From positions 42,553 through 106,552 of the forward strand of contig QNGE01001725.1 of assembly GCA_008508345.1 (NCBI GenBank): 64,000 nt of DNA, given 5' to 3'. Origin of the DNA: Paragonimus westermani (taxonomy: Eukaryota; Platyhelminthes; Trematoda; Plagiorchiida; Troglotrematidae). Both the position numbers and the translations under genes were made by a program. Of the stretch, positions 1 through 12,899 are shown piece after piece. A model generated the notes under the pieces. That model did not search any database, had not been told where the DNA came from, and saw only the letters and a list, made by a program, of their open reading frames with translations. Within the stretch, counting starts at the first letter, position 1, and every line of letters starts with the position of its first letter.

Positions 1-616
1 AACTTGGCGTAGGTGGTCTGATATGGTTCGTAATTTGGTGAGGTGATCTGGAGGTGATTTGCCGTGTACGATGACATAATATATATATGCTAACCACTTC
101 TGTGGTATTGGATCACAGAATAGTGAATGCATTAGGCGCTAGTATGTCGCCAGAGCGTTTAATAGACCAAACGGCATTGTCTTGAATTCGTACATCCCAG
201 ACGGTAGAATGAAAGCTGTTTTTTTCTGTCCGTCTAGTCACCCTCTACTTGCCAGTAGCCAGATGCAAGGTGAAGTGTAACAAACCAACAGGAATCACCC
301 AGCGCTTCCAGTACGTCATTTTCACACGGAAGGTGGAACGAGTCCCGCTTGGTGACACAATTCAGAAGTCGGCAACCGACACAAAGACGCACTTTTCCCT
401 CCTTCTTTTCTACTGGTACTACTGGTGTTGCCAAGATGAATTCGAGGGCTGGATGGTGTTATTTCCCAACATCTGTGTCATCACCTCCTGTAGATCTGGT
501 TGATAGTGGGCTGGCATCTGTTGTGTTGGGGTCCGTATCAGCCTGCAAGTTCCTGTATAGATATGATGTTTTGTCATTTCTGTTCTCCATGACACTGCCG
601 AATTCCACGCGAACAC
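1..616 (-). pseudogene. Reverse transcriptase fragment of the gypsy element
   Basis: Two overlapping minus-strand frames (616 to 419 and 434 to 234) join at a frameshift near 425. The first carries the N-terminal RT region ending in NNTIQPSNSSW. The second carries VVPVEKKEGKVRLCVGC, then NCVTKRDSFHLP, FVTLHLASGYWQVE, the classic gypsy RT blocks. Further on, the catalytic motif, normally LxYxDDxxVHG, reads LAYIYYVIVHG: both catalytic aspartates have become tyrosines (plus-strand bases 76-81). The domain is therefore inactive. The reading continues to the window edge. Confidence 0.85.
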
Positions 617-970
617 ATCACGTACTTTTCGACCAGATCTGTCACACTGTCCTTAAATAGCTCGTCCTCTTCCTAGGCTCTAGTATTGGAACCCTGTAAC
701 AATTCAGATAATTGTGATTCCATATTGCCTGCGCGGTGGGATACAGTGAACACTTCATTCGTCTGTGATCCCTCTGTACTTACTACCAACCCTCATTACC
801 ATGTCGTTCGTTGAATAACGAACAGTTTCCTCAGGGCTAAGTCTATACGACAGTTTAGTCTCTCCATGACATCTACTCCAGGAATCATGTCTCACGGTAA
901 GTGATCAACGGCCATCACGTGGTGCCTGGGGTGCATCCCAGCCATGTTCAAATCAACCTCGACTTGTCTC

Positions 971-1374
971 CTAACAGTGAGGGGGCGTCCCATTCATTGT
1001 CAAAAACTTATTGGGTAAGCGGCGCCAGCTGCATCGTGCTAGATGAGTCGCTACTTTTGATTCTACGAGGCTGCAGGACACCCCGGTATCTGTGAGACAG
1101 GGCACACTTTGTCCGTTTATGGCGATCGGAGCTACGGATGATCTGCAATTTTGTGACAACACAATCGTCAAATGAATCAAATGGTCAGTGTTTGATTTAA
1201 CTTGTTAGAAATCAGTCGGTGAAATGTAAACGCCGACTCACCTGAGGTTCTTCTGTTGTTGTGACCGCACGTTTGTGCGAGCCGACCGAAAGGATGGCAG
1301 TAATGGCAGCCGCCTCTGTTCAAACATGTCCGACTCCGTCCTTTGATCCAGTTCTCGCGTTGGTGGTTCATCAT
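971..1374 (-). pseudogene. Nucleocapsid zinc knuckle and aspartic protease fragments of the gypsy element
   Basis: The upstream frame (1374 to 1177) contains CHYCHPFGRLAQTC, a CCHC knuckle in which the expected histidine is replaced by arginine, so zinc binding is probably lost. The next frame (1180 to 971) contains a protease-like stretch with INGQSVPCLTDTG followed by SCSLVE. The DTG triad matches the retropepsin active site. The two frames overlap by a few bases, consistent with a frameshift in an originally continuous reading frame. They sit between gag and RT in the normal gypsy order. Confidence 0.7.
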
Positions 1375-1556
1375 TGTCTATTAAACGGAGGCATTCACCA
1401 CATGTCGGGGGCCAAGGTTCCTCCCCAGGTTGATTGCGATCGCATCGGTAGGTCGTCCGACTTCAGTATCTTGTTCCAGTTCGGTGGTTGGCTCCCTCAA
1501 GAACTGTTCACAAGTCTTCCGGGACGTCACTCCTTCACCAAATATCCCAGAACTCG

Positions 1557-1985
1557 CTAGTCCCGTTTCTCGACAGGCTGCGATAGGAACCCTTGACGGG
1601 CTAGGCGTTTTAGGTGTCGTGCGAACGCCTGGAATTCCTCGTCGTGACGTCGGAGGCGTTTGTGAAATTCCCTTCTGTAGTCAAGCCAGAGAACCATAAG
1701 CGTCAGCGTATTTCTCAAGCGTTCATACATTGGGTCGTTTACCCAATTTCTCAAGATTTCGTCTTCCGGTGCAGTTGTGAGCGCCTCTCCTACGGAAAAA
1801 TTTGATAGTGCATCTGGTTGACGGGCGGTTACAAATGTGTTCGCATACCGGCGGGTCTGAATCTCCCAGCTTGAGGTGTCTCCACCCGGATGAAACTTCT
1901 CGGGTGTCGTGACCGTCTCCGTAGTATTCACTACGATGGCTCCTCGGCACACGATGGATTCTGCCAGCACTACAAAAAGGTCCAA
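1557..1985 (-). pseudogene. Gag-like fragment of the gypsy element
   Basis: A 142-codon open stretch on the minus strand. Its second half resembles gypsy gag capsid regions: a charged helical segment with a YERLRN motif, then EFHKRLRR and FARHLKRLARQ, similar in style to the capsid helices that precede the nucleocapsid. It sits just upstream, in minus-strand order, of the zinc-knuckle fragment, as expected for gag. It has no clear own start, and the frame breaks before the nucleocapsid. Capsid sequences diverge fast, so the call depends mainly on context. Confidence 0.6.
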
Positions 1986-4900
1986 ACTTCTTTTAAAACT
2001 ACCTGCGGTTCATCCCGACGGCAAGTTCTCTTCAGGTAGGAGCGTGTATGAAACACGGGACACATGACGTACAGATCAGAGAGCGAAAGTACACATACAG
2101 ATTAATCTCCTTCGCAGAAATCTCCCAGTGTTTGATCAGTTGGCACGACGTTGGCAGGCTGGAAATTATCCACAGGAAGTAAATGCCGTCGTTATTATAC
2201 CGTTACTATGTGAGTTTCGAAGGCGGGAGGAATATTCAGAAAACTATAACATATGTCTATTGTGCCGTGAAAAATTGTTTTGTTTTAATGTGTAGAAGGA
2301 TTTTATCAATGGCGTCGAGGAATTGCGCTATTTTAATATCGAAACAGGTTGACGAGATAGCTGAAATTTTGCGATTTGGTAGATAGAATGAGTTAGCAAC
2401 GAATAATTAACTAACGTGCGCTGTGTGTGTTGTAGATCATTTTCCGTGGACTTGTGTGTTCGATATTCCGTGAAATAGACGCCAGCAGTTGATAAGTTCG
2501 AGTGTCCACGACCCTCCCCACATGTAACTGGAAATCACTCAAATTTGGAGACGCCGTGGGCATATAGATAAGACTGCCACTGATGTACAAAAATAATGCA
2601 GGCGCAAGTCGGCGTGATCTGATTGTCGTGTATACTGCTCAATGTAATCGGGCGTACGCTGCTTTGACATTATGGTAACAAAAAAATAGGCGAGTTTGTG
2701 AAGTTACATGAACCCTCCAAAAGGTGATACTTCGTATGCTCTGCAATGGGTAAAGTGGTGAAGACCGGGATGGTAGTGAATGCTGTTCGCGTCCAAATTC
2801 CTGAAGTTTGTTCGGGAAATTGTGAAGTACGCATGGACTTCAATTGGGCACGACGTTCCACAACGAAGTACGTACACCTCCAGCATTTTTTGTATCGCCC
2901 TGCTACTCTCAAGTTATAATGGTAATACGAATTCCGCTTGGCCTTTTTCGCTGTCCCATCAGACCGGTTTTAGGCGTCCCAGTAACGGGTTTTACATTTG
3001 TGCTGTGGAAATTCATGGTTTTTTGCTCAACTATTTTGTATTCATTCAAGTTTAAATTTGTGATCCCATCATGAATTGCCTATTTGTTCCAGGTTTTCAC
3101 TGTCACTCGTAACTTACCGTTTGGTTTTACCGACTATCCATGGACATGTTTCACCTAGAACCGCACCTATTCGTTTGTGGCCCTTCTTGCTGTCTCAATA
3201 AGGTGGTTCGTGGGGCGAATTGCGGTTGCATCCATGGAAGTACCATCATCATCATGGAGTTTTGGAAGAACATTCCCCAATTTGTTTCTGGGAAGTGTAC
3301 CCGGGAGGTGTACTCCAAAAAAGAAGCTTGTGATTGACACTGGAATAGAAGAACAAAAAGAGTGAAGACATACCTTGTGCAACTCAGCAATTCGCTGCTT
3401 AAGACTTTAGATTCTGTAGTTATCCAGCAGCAGGAGAGGCCAGTCAGGACCAGTGAGCTCTGTGCCACACGTCCACCGCTGGTATTCTCTGAGGCTGTTA
3501 CGAAACTTTAGGAGACTTTAGTGAGATATGCGGTCACAGCTCTTGAAGATAGAAGTTAGCGCGGCACTCGTGTGTTCTAAAAGCGGTCCCTTGATATTGG
3601 CTAAGCAAAGGCTTGTTACCATTACACCCAATTTCTGCCTTGCTAACTTGCTGACAGTCGAAAATAACAAAGTGATAAGATGCATGATGGTTGCCCCTCC
3701 CAATGAGTCCAGAGGAAATTATCTTAAGAACAGATAAGCTGAAACCTTACCTACCTAGCCTTAAAAGCTTGCGTCGGAGTAAACCTGTTGAAGTGCAGAA
3801 AGCGGAAGCTTCGCCCTGTGGAGCAGCGCAGATTTCAGCTTACAAGACCTTTCATCGTCTTCCAAGGCTTTCTAGAATACGGCACATGACGATGCTGATG
3901 AATTCGGTAACCCCTCGGAAGCTTCGTTGTAGAAAGCGCCCGAGAGCACACACGGTGTTTGTGAGTTCCGCTTCTGGACGGGCGGCGGAATCGCTAGCAC
4001 CAGGTCTGCTCAAACTGAAGTCTGACCAGCTGTCCCTCAGAAGGCGCGACAAGTGTCATATGAATCACAGCCCGCGTGTGCGGAGAGCGAAGAAGTGCTC
4101 CCGAGGAAGTCAGTGTGCGAGGTAATCACATGGCTGATCTCTGTTTAGCATGTGACAGGTACCAGCACAACCGAACTTCAAAGTTTGTGTTAGACACAAG
4201 GCACGTTTTTGAAAGGTTTCTTGCAAAGAGCACCGTAACTGAGTTCCACGCATACAGGTAAAGTGCTCCAATTGCCGTTAGTACAGACCGCAACCAGGGG
4301 AGACGACACCCGTGCAACAGTGACAGAAGGTGGTTGTGCGTTGAGACATCAAGCATGGCACTCAATTTTGCCGTGCAGAAGTTCGGTCCCACCCTGCTCA
4401 CGGGGGTTTATCACCGTATCTCAGAGGCAGGAACCGAGTTGCAGCCATCCGGGAACACTTCGAGGGAATAGTTAGGAGTGAGGGCCTGATAAGGCATACT
4501 CGTCGCCACGGACTCCTCTACTCATTTTTCTTGAAAACCTGCCTGTATTTTTCAAATCTGTCATATTTCCCTTTTGCTGTCAACTTGTTATGAGATGATC
4601 CAATGTTACGTTCACTCCAACTGTCTTGTTCTTAGGAAAAACCAATGGACCAAGATAGATGGAACACACCAAGCATCTTCACACTGTAGCTCTCAGGGAA
4701 ACATGGTAGGCGCCAGAGATCAGTGATAATGGAACCTATACCCTTGGCTATTCAGCCTACCGTGATGATTACGGAATAAAATTGCGGGTGGGGTCGCCAT
4801 CTATGTGAGTTTTGAGCATCTTTCTTCTCTTGTACGTAGCTGCAATGTTGCCTCCTCCTGTGCGATGATGTGTTCACAAACAAACCTCCGTTGCCACGAT

Positions 4901-7900
4901 TTTCTGTTATTGAAAGCTATCTGCCGCTTACCTTTGAGTTCACTCTTGGACGATAAGACTCTCCTGTCTCAGTTGAACGAAAGTTTTCCCAAACATCCTG
5001 ATATGGATGATTTCATCTCCCAGGAACATCTTGAGCACAATAGGTTCAGCCAGCTCTGAATGATAGTTTCGACTCCCGCGTTAGATGCACAACAAAAGGC
5101 CCTGGTATAGTAGGTAAAGACGGCTCCGAGGTACTGTCCGGAGCAGATCACTTCCCTACTGAACATTTTAACCACAAACAAGGGTCATTACGCTGGTCAG
5201 GTTAGTAATAAGGCTCACTTAGGTCACCGTGATCAGTTGATTCTGGTCTTCGCCATTCTCTTGTACTGCACACAGCAACCTTTGAAGAAGCAGCTGGTCC
5301 ACAATTTCAGCCGAATCGAATTGGGCAGAGTGAGAAATCATCAGATACAGCTCTGCGTGGACGCCAAGTCAGTTACCCCGACCACCAACATAAAACTTAC
5401 ATTACATGAGGCTGATATGCATGTTCCACGCAAGTTAATAAGGAACTCTTCTCACCCTTCTCTTCCAGACAGGATTTGCTCACATTTTTCTGGTTGTGCA
5501 GGGCTATCTACCAGGCAAGGAGTGTTCAATAAGATCGAATACACGTAGTCGGCGCATCTCGGAAATCTGTCACTATGGTCACCAAAAGCAACCAAAAGTG
5601 TTTAAAATAGCAGACTTAGAAGACTCAATCTTCAAATACACACGATCCTGTCGCTCGACCTCACCACCAACCCTGTCATTGCGGCAAGTGAACAGTGAAA
5701 TGACTTCTCAAACCGACGTCTTTGTTGGATTATCCGGTTATCAGTAAACCACCGGTCACAGCCCTGAATTATCTCCCCAGTGTTTGTCTCCATGAACACC
5801 AGAAAGTCTCTGGTACGTGCAGAACTCTTAGTCTACGAGATCCAGGATTTGATTTCCAAATCTAGCCCCTTTGGTTCAATGTGCCCAATCCGAATCGTCC
5901 TGGAATACTGAAGGAAGCGTCTTCTGTACTAGTCAAACCATTACACAATATTTCCATCTGAGGGGAAACTGCATGTTTAGATAGGCTAACAGGTCATGAT
6001 AAAAAGTTCTGTAGAAAATGCCATTAGGCACTTTTCGATCGATTTTTCTGTCACACAATGGTGGCCCTTTGGAATGACCTTTTGCCAGGTTTCTTCAATA
6101 TCTTTTCTAGGATACAATTTATGGCACTACCAGACGGTCCTATGCTTGGCATGAGCAATGTGTGAACAAGATTTCACGTATTTCCGTGCCTGTTGCTTTC
6201 ACATTGACATTGTATCCAGAGAAAGCGGTGCTTCACCAGTTTTTCGTTCGCGATTCAAGAAAGCTGACTCCTGCGTGACACCAGAAGTTGAATCCAAAAG
6301 GACCGGGGACATTTGGTAATCGTCCTTGCACCCGCGTATCAACCAGTGAACTACCAGAAGTGAGATGCTTCGCATGTAAGCCTCACACATTGACAGATGC
6401 GCTCCAGTCCACAAATGTACGAAAAGTTTCACGATATTCGTACAAAAGTTGCGTGCGTTACCAAATACGAAATAACTCACATTTCATCTCACCTATTCCC
6501 GATCTGAACGCATAGAGAGAATCCTATCTCATACCCCACATCCTCCAGAGAATGAGAAGAGCTACTAAACATGGAGCGTCTCCGTGATCGACTAAAAGCA
6601 TGAAAGGTATTCTGCATTTTGTTCTTCCGGGTTACTTCTTTTGTTTATTTGTGTCTGAACACGGAAACTGCAGTACTAATGTTCGGACTGACCAAGGAGA
6701 CACTGGCCATGATATGAAGTTCATCCAATGCTCCTAATAGAACGCAAGCAAACTGATGGCCGACTCATATTATACTGAAGTAAACCTCGATATATCCCCA
6801 ACGTCAGACCGTAGAGAGAAGCCTACGGCAGTTTGGTAACCCAACAGCGCAAGAAGCGCTGCCATCTTCACTCACTGTTGTTCTAACCTCAACCAGTGGA
6901 CAAGAGAGACAACCTGGGTACAGACCATAATCGTTCATGGGTGCACAGAAACTTGGGGCCATCGCGCTATACAGATACTTCCTTCGAGCTACTTACAGGG
7001 TTGTGCCGGTGTCCTTTTCTGCTGAGTTTTACCCAGATGGGACATGCCGTCATTTGCAGCCTGCAACACTCGGAGTTTGATAGTTTGGCCAACATTAGGA
7101 AGCCTATTGGAGTTAAACGCTTCTTCTTAACAGCTGGTTGTAAACTCGTGCTGTATGCAGTGAGCAGATACTATTTATGTCACAGAGCACGGATCCATAG
7201 ATGCACACTTGACTTTACAACGCGTAATGTTATATCCACTACGGCGCAAATAAGTTGGGCTGTGTAAGGAGATGTGAAAATTGACGTTGCTGTTCAGTCG
7301 TGATATAGCTCATTGGGGTTCTTTATTTCGGGGTTTGGATAGGCGGTACAAAATAATCTTCGCTGTAACCAATTCTGATTTCAAAGACATTGCGCTAGAG
7401 ATTATCTGTTTTGCCGGCACTCTTGGTTCAACTAAATTCACGGGGAACGGGCATACTTGTTCGTCCGATGTTTTGTTTTTTGAGCTCAAAAGCTGAACCT
7501 AAGCTGCCTGTTTCAAACTATCCGGAGCATCATGCTCACCGTGCTGATGATCGGTATTCTGATTGGTCACAAACAATCTCCGCGTGCGAATTGCCTCCCT
7601 CGAAATAATACACCGAAACAATGCTCCGAAGCGCCTGAATTTAAATTGGATCGCACAATTCTCTATCATTGTGCAATGAGCCACGTTCCTGCATCAAAGA
7701 CAAATAGCACCGAGAAATACCTTCACATGAAAAAGAAGTTTCAAGATTAGTGGAAGTTACAACACTGTAGGACCGTCACCAGAATTTTCTGTGGTGCCAT
7801 CGGAATATTGGTACAAAGGTGCCGTTTGCAATCGACAACGTTCAGGGATGTCGTGCTACTCATTTTTATCAGGAAAACAGGAATATTACCCATTGTCCAT

Positions 7901-8260
7901 CATCAATACCAGCGTAGTTACCTCCGAAATCAAACATCCACGAAGTATCCACGTAACGAGTAAATCAGGTAAAGTTGTGATGGTTGCGTCCGGCCAACGT
8001 GAGCACAAATCGATCAAAGCCGGACCCATAATTACTGATCCAGTATTATTGCACGTTATTGTTATTAAGGGAAGTAACCATTTGGGCGAGGATTCGGTGC
8101 CCCGGGGTCACGATTTCAATTTGTTGATACAGGGATCACTTTCCTTTTGAACCCCTTCGGGATATACCATTTCGTCTCCGTCCACGAAGATATCTGTCGC
8201 CCTGGTGATCTTGCATTCTCCACACCAAAGGGATTCTTGCACGAAGTGTGGTATTGTTTG
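1986..8260. other. No recognised gene or repeat (about 6.3 kb)
   Basis: Scattered short open frames on both strands, the longest 144 codons at 3691-4125, lack recognisable domains, splice-supported extension or compositional signs of coding. I saw no tRNA-like, LTR-like or tandem structure here beyond a short CAT run near 3235. The stretch may contain unrecognised old repeat remains or exons of genes too divergent to see by eye. Confidence 0.4.
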
Positions 8261-8467
8261 CCTCACCACCATGCTATACCGGCAACTTCTTTCGTGGTTC
8301 TGGAACAAAACCTGGACGCAGTTGTCAAAAGCTGGTGAAACGAGTGACCTTTGGATAAATTATCGTGTTTTAAGAGCCTCTGGTTTCCTGACCATTCCCT
8401 CTGCTGATGAGGCTGAGAAGCAAATCCTGGTAAGCGGATAAAAAGAATAGCATCGGAGAAAGTCAGT

Positions 8468-8806
8468 TCATGGAGCGATTTCATAATCGTAAACCCTCAG
8501 CACCAGAACCCGCTGCCAACTCGTCGGCGCCAATGATTTGGCAGCAAATGTGTGCGCGGTAGCTAAATTCTTCAACGCTTGGTGATCCTGTATGTTTTTG
8601 ATTTCAATGCCCAACAGGCATTTGCGCAGTTTTAGTGACCTTGAATACTGTAGGCGCCTACTTCTGTGAAAGTGAATATCTCTGGCCTGCTGCGTTCGAC
8701 AACCGGGATTGACAAATAAGTATCTCACCATCTTTAAATTGTCACCCACGCTGATACCAGACCTGGAACATCTACAGGTGATAAAGCTCCTCTGGTTTAG
8801 CCACAC
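8468..8806 (-). pseudogene. Weak gypsy RNase H remnant
   Basis: A 112-codon minus-strand frame ends with IQDHQALKNLATAH, then SLAPTSWQRVLVLRVYDYEI. The DHQALK and (R/L)xxxYDYEI blocks in this order match the C-terminal half of gypsy RNase H, where DHxxL is followed by a helix and a xYDYEI.Y strand. The N-terminal half is not recognisable, and no integrase was identified downstream. The fragment is not in line with either larger gypsy remnant and probably belongs to a separate insertion. Confidence 0.45.
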
Positions 8807-10240
8807 CTAATTTCGTCCCGTGACCATTTGTTAACTCGTGTCCATAATGCTATACACTCCAGTCCGCCTCCCTCATCCACCGATTTTCACACGCACAACC
8901 GTTTCTTCCTGTCACCCTGTCCATCCCTCACCACTGTGAATAGAGCCTTTACACCAGCCACAGTGTAACTGTCATTATCCAGCGTGTTCACCCGAAACCG
9001 GGTATTTGGTCACACACCATGCTGATCCTGTCACATTCCGTCGGTTAATTGTTGCATGTCGGTCGCCTGTGCTTACACTTGTTGCACACGTGGACGTTCG
9101 ACACCCTCTTGTGATCAATCCTAGTTAGTTCTGCAGCGTAAACACATAAACAGAGGTTCACTTTAGTGCTTGATCTTAGTGTTCGCTTTAGCAGTACCAC
9201 GTCCTGACTACACACTTTTGTTCCGATATCCGTTGTCGTTGAGTATAGGTACGTCGCTTGAAGTTCGTCGGAAAAACGTGCGTTGGGCGTATCAATGGTT
9301 AGCGTGGGGGGTCTGTATATTCAAAGCGGAGCGCATTGTGTCAAAAATCCGCTCAATCCAACGCCCATCTAAACTCACTTATAATGGAAGTTAAAACAAA
9401 GAACCTACACAAACGTTGTGTAGAGATACCGCATCAGGATTGGAAGGAAAGCCTCACTTTACACCCACCGTTGTTTACTGGATCCTTTGCTCTGCACTGC
9501 ACCATTTAACTTGTGGCCTGTGCCGATACGATCAGCTAGTAACATGGTGATATCTTTAATACTGTTGAACATATATAAATGCACATTCTTGTCTGACGAC
9601 TATGAACTACTTGCAACGCATACCTGCTGTCCTCATTATTTACGAGAGGGGCTTCAATTTTTGTATGATTTCTACGGTTATTCGAAGTCCATGAGTCGGA
9701 GTATTGCAAAGTAGTGTCGAGGAGTGGAGCCGCTCGCAATTAAGCAGCCATCTCTTCATATCGGTGCGAGTGGAGTCGAGCGGTTGGTCGAAAGTTTTAA
9801 ACTGTGGTGCAGCATTTGGTGTGTTATGAGGGGGTAAAACCAATCAGCATCCCTGTTCATGGCTGGTTGTCGAGTTTTGTTGGTTAATGAAGGGTCTGAC
9901 CCATCCGATCGTTGCAACCTGGCAAACATTCGACAAACCAAACAAACTGCTGTTAAGTTACCTGCTTCTGGTCGATTCTCAAGCCACAGAACTGGCGAAT
10001 TCCAGTTCGTTAGTGTGGTCAACTAGCATGACCTCCCGTGAGTTCACTCTATAAACACGAAAGGAGGCTGCCCGTTGCAACCTTGGTGAAAGCAAGAGGT
10101 GTTCGCGTGGTTGATCGATCGCTGGTGTCACTGGCGGTGACTTTCAACGGAGACCGCTGGGCAAGAAAGGTAATACTGTTAAAAGCCCGGTACATTCACG
10201 TGCATAAAAGGGACGTGAATACCGGTACTACTGAATGAAA
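8807..10240. other. No recognised gene (about 1.4 kb)
   Basis: Only short open frames without recognisable domains. The region may contain the 5' part of the gypsy element that becomes recognisable at about 10.35 kb, but no gag or LTR could be identified. Confidence 0.35.
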
Positions 10241-10350
10241 TGTTATAATAATTTGGAAAACCAAAGTGGACACTCCCACAAGAAGTCAACGAGCGAGCAA
10301 GTTTCCACGGCCCCCTCACTTACTCGTCATCAGTTCTGGTCTGAAAAAGT

Positions 10351-10452
10351 CGACGTGTGTTACACCTGCGCTCATCCTGTCAATTCCGTAATGCTATACG
10401 CAATTTATGTGATGAAGCTGGTCATAACAATAAGGTATGCAAGGGTTAAGGG
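10351..10452 (+). pseudogene. Double zinc-knuckle nucleocapsid remnant
   Basis: The first knuckle begins VDVCYTCAHPVNSV and has lost its histidine and last cysteine. In a shifted frame the second reads RNLCDEAGHNNKVCKG, keeping C-x4-H-x4-C but with arginine where the first cysteine should be. Two knuckles spaced by a short linker are typical of some gypsy nucleocapsids. A frameshift separates them. Confidence 0.55.
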
Positions 10453-11057
10453 TGCCACCTGAGTCAGGTTAGGGAGACAAGTGTTGTAGAGCCCTCTACT
10501 GCTGCTTGTTCATTGCAGCTGAAATCCACGGCCGGACAGTTTGGTCACAGATGCTCCACGTTCAGTTCGGAATGTAGGTATGAATTCACGTTGGGAACAT
10601 GATGTGTCACTAATAGATCACCCGATCCCTGAGCCAGGCTGCGATCGACAACGATCGACATACATGGTGTTATTACCCATCTTCAAACTGCACTGGGTGA
10701 GACTGATGTGACGATGGTTGGTAATGATAATGAGCTGATTTCAGCACGATCCTTGGTAGTAGAGAGAAGCCTAGCTACCACGGGGTCAACTGTTTTCAGA
10801 CATCTCACCTGTTCTCTTTCAGCATTTGCTAATTATGAGTGGAGAATATGAAGTCCAATTACGCAACTCGACCTTTTAGTGTTCACATGGTTTAGGATGA
10901 ATGAAAAGAGGGCCAGATGAAATGGTGATGCGGGTTATCCAGTTTTTTCAAGGCGCCGAATAGTAAATCAGTAAATGAGAAGACATGTATGCAATGCTCA
11001 CAACAAGTTGAAGGAGAGTGGTGCAATCTCACAGCTTAACTCATCATCATAGCTCAC

Positions 11058-11145
11058 ACCAACCATTGTGGTTATGAAGAAAGATGGTTACTTGCTTAAG
11101 ACCTGTGATGATTGTGGATTGATGCTCAACATGAGACTAAAAACT
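11058..11145 (+). pseudogene. Gypsy RT N-terminal scrap
   Basis: The plus-strand reading gives TPTIVVMKKDGYLLKTC followed by CGLMLNMRLK. This matches the conserved RT block in which a (S/T)PIVxVxKKDG strand precedes an RxCxDYxxLN turn; the DY is degraded. Downstream RT blocks and the DD motif could not be followed. The position between the zinc knuckles and RNase H supports the call. Confidence 0.55.
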
Positions 11146-12374
11146 CTGCGCAGAGACCGAAGAAGAACTGAAAGAGTATATGAGGGTCCTGCATGGTAGC
11201 GTGGAATCTAATTCTAATGCGGTTATTAAATCGTTTGCTAACGATTCAAGTTCACACCGAGTTACGCGTAATCTGTTGATCCGGTAAATGCCTCTCATTA
11301 TTCGACGACAGAGGTAATCTATCCTCGAAACGGTAAACGAGAAGGCGCTCGTAATATCTGGATTTAATACGATACTAATTGAATCAATGTAAAAGTCTCA
11401 CCTCGAACGTGAAAATCCTCAGAACTCGAGGAAAGTAAGTGCCTGTACAACAACTCGACAACCACGCACCGATCAACAGTGGTGGACGATAAAGCGGGTT
11501 GAACTCACTCAAACAAATGGTCATTGTTTGAGTCAGAGCGAAACGACTGTTCGTGTATCGAAAAACGGTGGGAATCATGAGCTACTCAAGAAAAAATACC
11601 AAAGAAAAATGTCTAATTTCGGCATTCAGAAGTTTACAGAGTTCGGACTGAACAGGGATAAGGGAAACGGTTCATGTAGACGGTGTAAGTACAAGGATGA
11701 GTAATGTATCTCGTTTGGGGAAGAGAGCGAAGTGTAGGGCCACCTTTCAACATCAATCAAAGCCCAGCAATCTCAAAATAACGCAGTAGACCTTGGCGAA
11801 GTCAACGGCGGTCACTACGCTTAATGCCTTTGTAGTACTTCAGAACAACTTTCCGTCGTTCGGAAAACATACAATCACCGGGCTACGACTGATGGAGCAA
11901 AGGTCCACTTGTCAGAAGTACGCTGCTGCGATGATTATATGATCATATAAGTCGAGAATGCAGCGGGGCTCATTGGGGGAATAGTATCATTTCTGGAACG
12001 ATTCAGGGGTCAGAGCACGGCGACTCAGACTTCTAAGTGCGTGTTTCAAGTATAGGTGTTGAATTCTGTTGGCTTTATGTATGTGGGATAAAACATTGGG
12101 CGGACGCTGATCGGCAAAGAGCTTTGGTCACCACTATGTTGTCATGAAACCAAAGCGTGCTGCGATCAACAATGGGCCGCCTTGAACATTGTTTTCGTTT
12201 TGTGCCAAACTTCCTGACGATAGCACAGTCAATATCTGTAGTTCAGTCATCAGAAGCATGGTTTTGAACTTGAAAATGATGGGACTCTCCTGCGAGAGTA
12301 ACTACAGGTTGTAATTAGGAGGTCAATGTTATCTGCAGTATTCGTTTGAATTTACCAAACTGGCCACGTATACA

Positions 12375-12690
12375 TTGAACAGTGGCTTTGTTTCTGCCTC
12401 GGAACAGAGAGTATGCTCGGTTATTTGCACGGCACGGTTGCTGAACAAAACGGGACACGGATATCTGCCATCAAACAACAAAACGCCAGCAGTATGTCTG
12501 ACTGTCGTAAGACTGCACAACTGTTTATTTGCTGGTGAATTCAAAATTGTTACAGATCACCAAGCTCTACAGTATTTCACTGATGTACAGAAATTAGTCT
12601 GCAAGTCGTCAGTGGCAACGGTACAGTGGAGCCTGGTCCTATCATCCTACGAATAAGAAATCATTCATCGACCTGGTAAGCAGATTCTTT
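12375..12690 (+). pseudogene. Gypsy RNase H remnant
   Basis: An open frame ends in FKIVTDHQALQYFTDVQKL, WSLVLSSYE, then a stop (TAA near 12655) followed in frame by EIIHRPGK. The TDHxAL block and the (Y)EIIxRPGK block are hallmarks of gypsy RNase H leading into the integrase linker. The stop sits where a tyrosine codon is usual. The preceding 60 codons do not clearly show the upstream RNase H motifs. Confidence 0.8.
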
Positions 12691-12899
12691 GAGTGGATTT
12701 TCTATCATAGCATTCCCGCTTTATAGCTGCTGAGGTTTGTTTTCTTAGCTGCCAGCAATTCCCTTAAGCCGCTAGAATTTCATCCAGTCGAATGAAGCCC
12801 ATTTCATCTTGGTAATTTTGGTGGTTACCAATGGTTCGTCATCAGATATCAAGTGGAAACATCCAACATCAATTCAGAACCGTGGGGAGTGACAACAGA

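Larger units (their letters stand above)
1..1985 (-). mobile_element. Decayed Ty3/gypsy LTR retrotransposon, gag to RT, truncated by window edge
   Basis: Reading the minus strand, the usual gypsy order appears in pieces: a gag-like segment (1985 to 1557), a CCHC-type knuckle (about 1374 to 1177), an aspartic protease-like segment (1180 to 971) and reverse transcriptase (616 to 1). The pieces lie in different frames and are separated by stops, so the copy is dead. The leftmost bases still encode RT sequence (an HL..L..ISDHL stretch just past the catalytic motif), so RNase H, integrase and the 3' LTR would lie to the left of the window. No LTR was recognised near 2.0 kb. The family call rests on domain order and RT motifs; the clade was not determined. 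Confidence 0.85.

Noticed and set aside
3691..4125. 144-codon plus-strand open frame, rich in basic residues
   Set aside because: No domain, no splice context and no repeat match. A frame of this length can arise by chance in a 64 kb window.
11150..11290. Open stretch ETEEELKEYMRVLHGSVE with further codons within the second gypsy remnant
   Set aside because: It looks protein-like but does not match the expected RT blocks and has no splice signals. Considered chance or unrecognised decay.
11935..11950. Perfect 16-bp palindrome TTATATGATCATATAA
   Set aside because: AT-rich and short, inside decayed transposon sequence; such palindromes are expected by chance at this scale.
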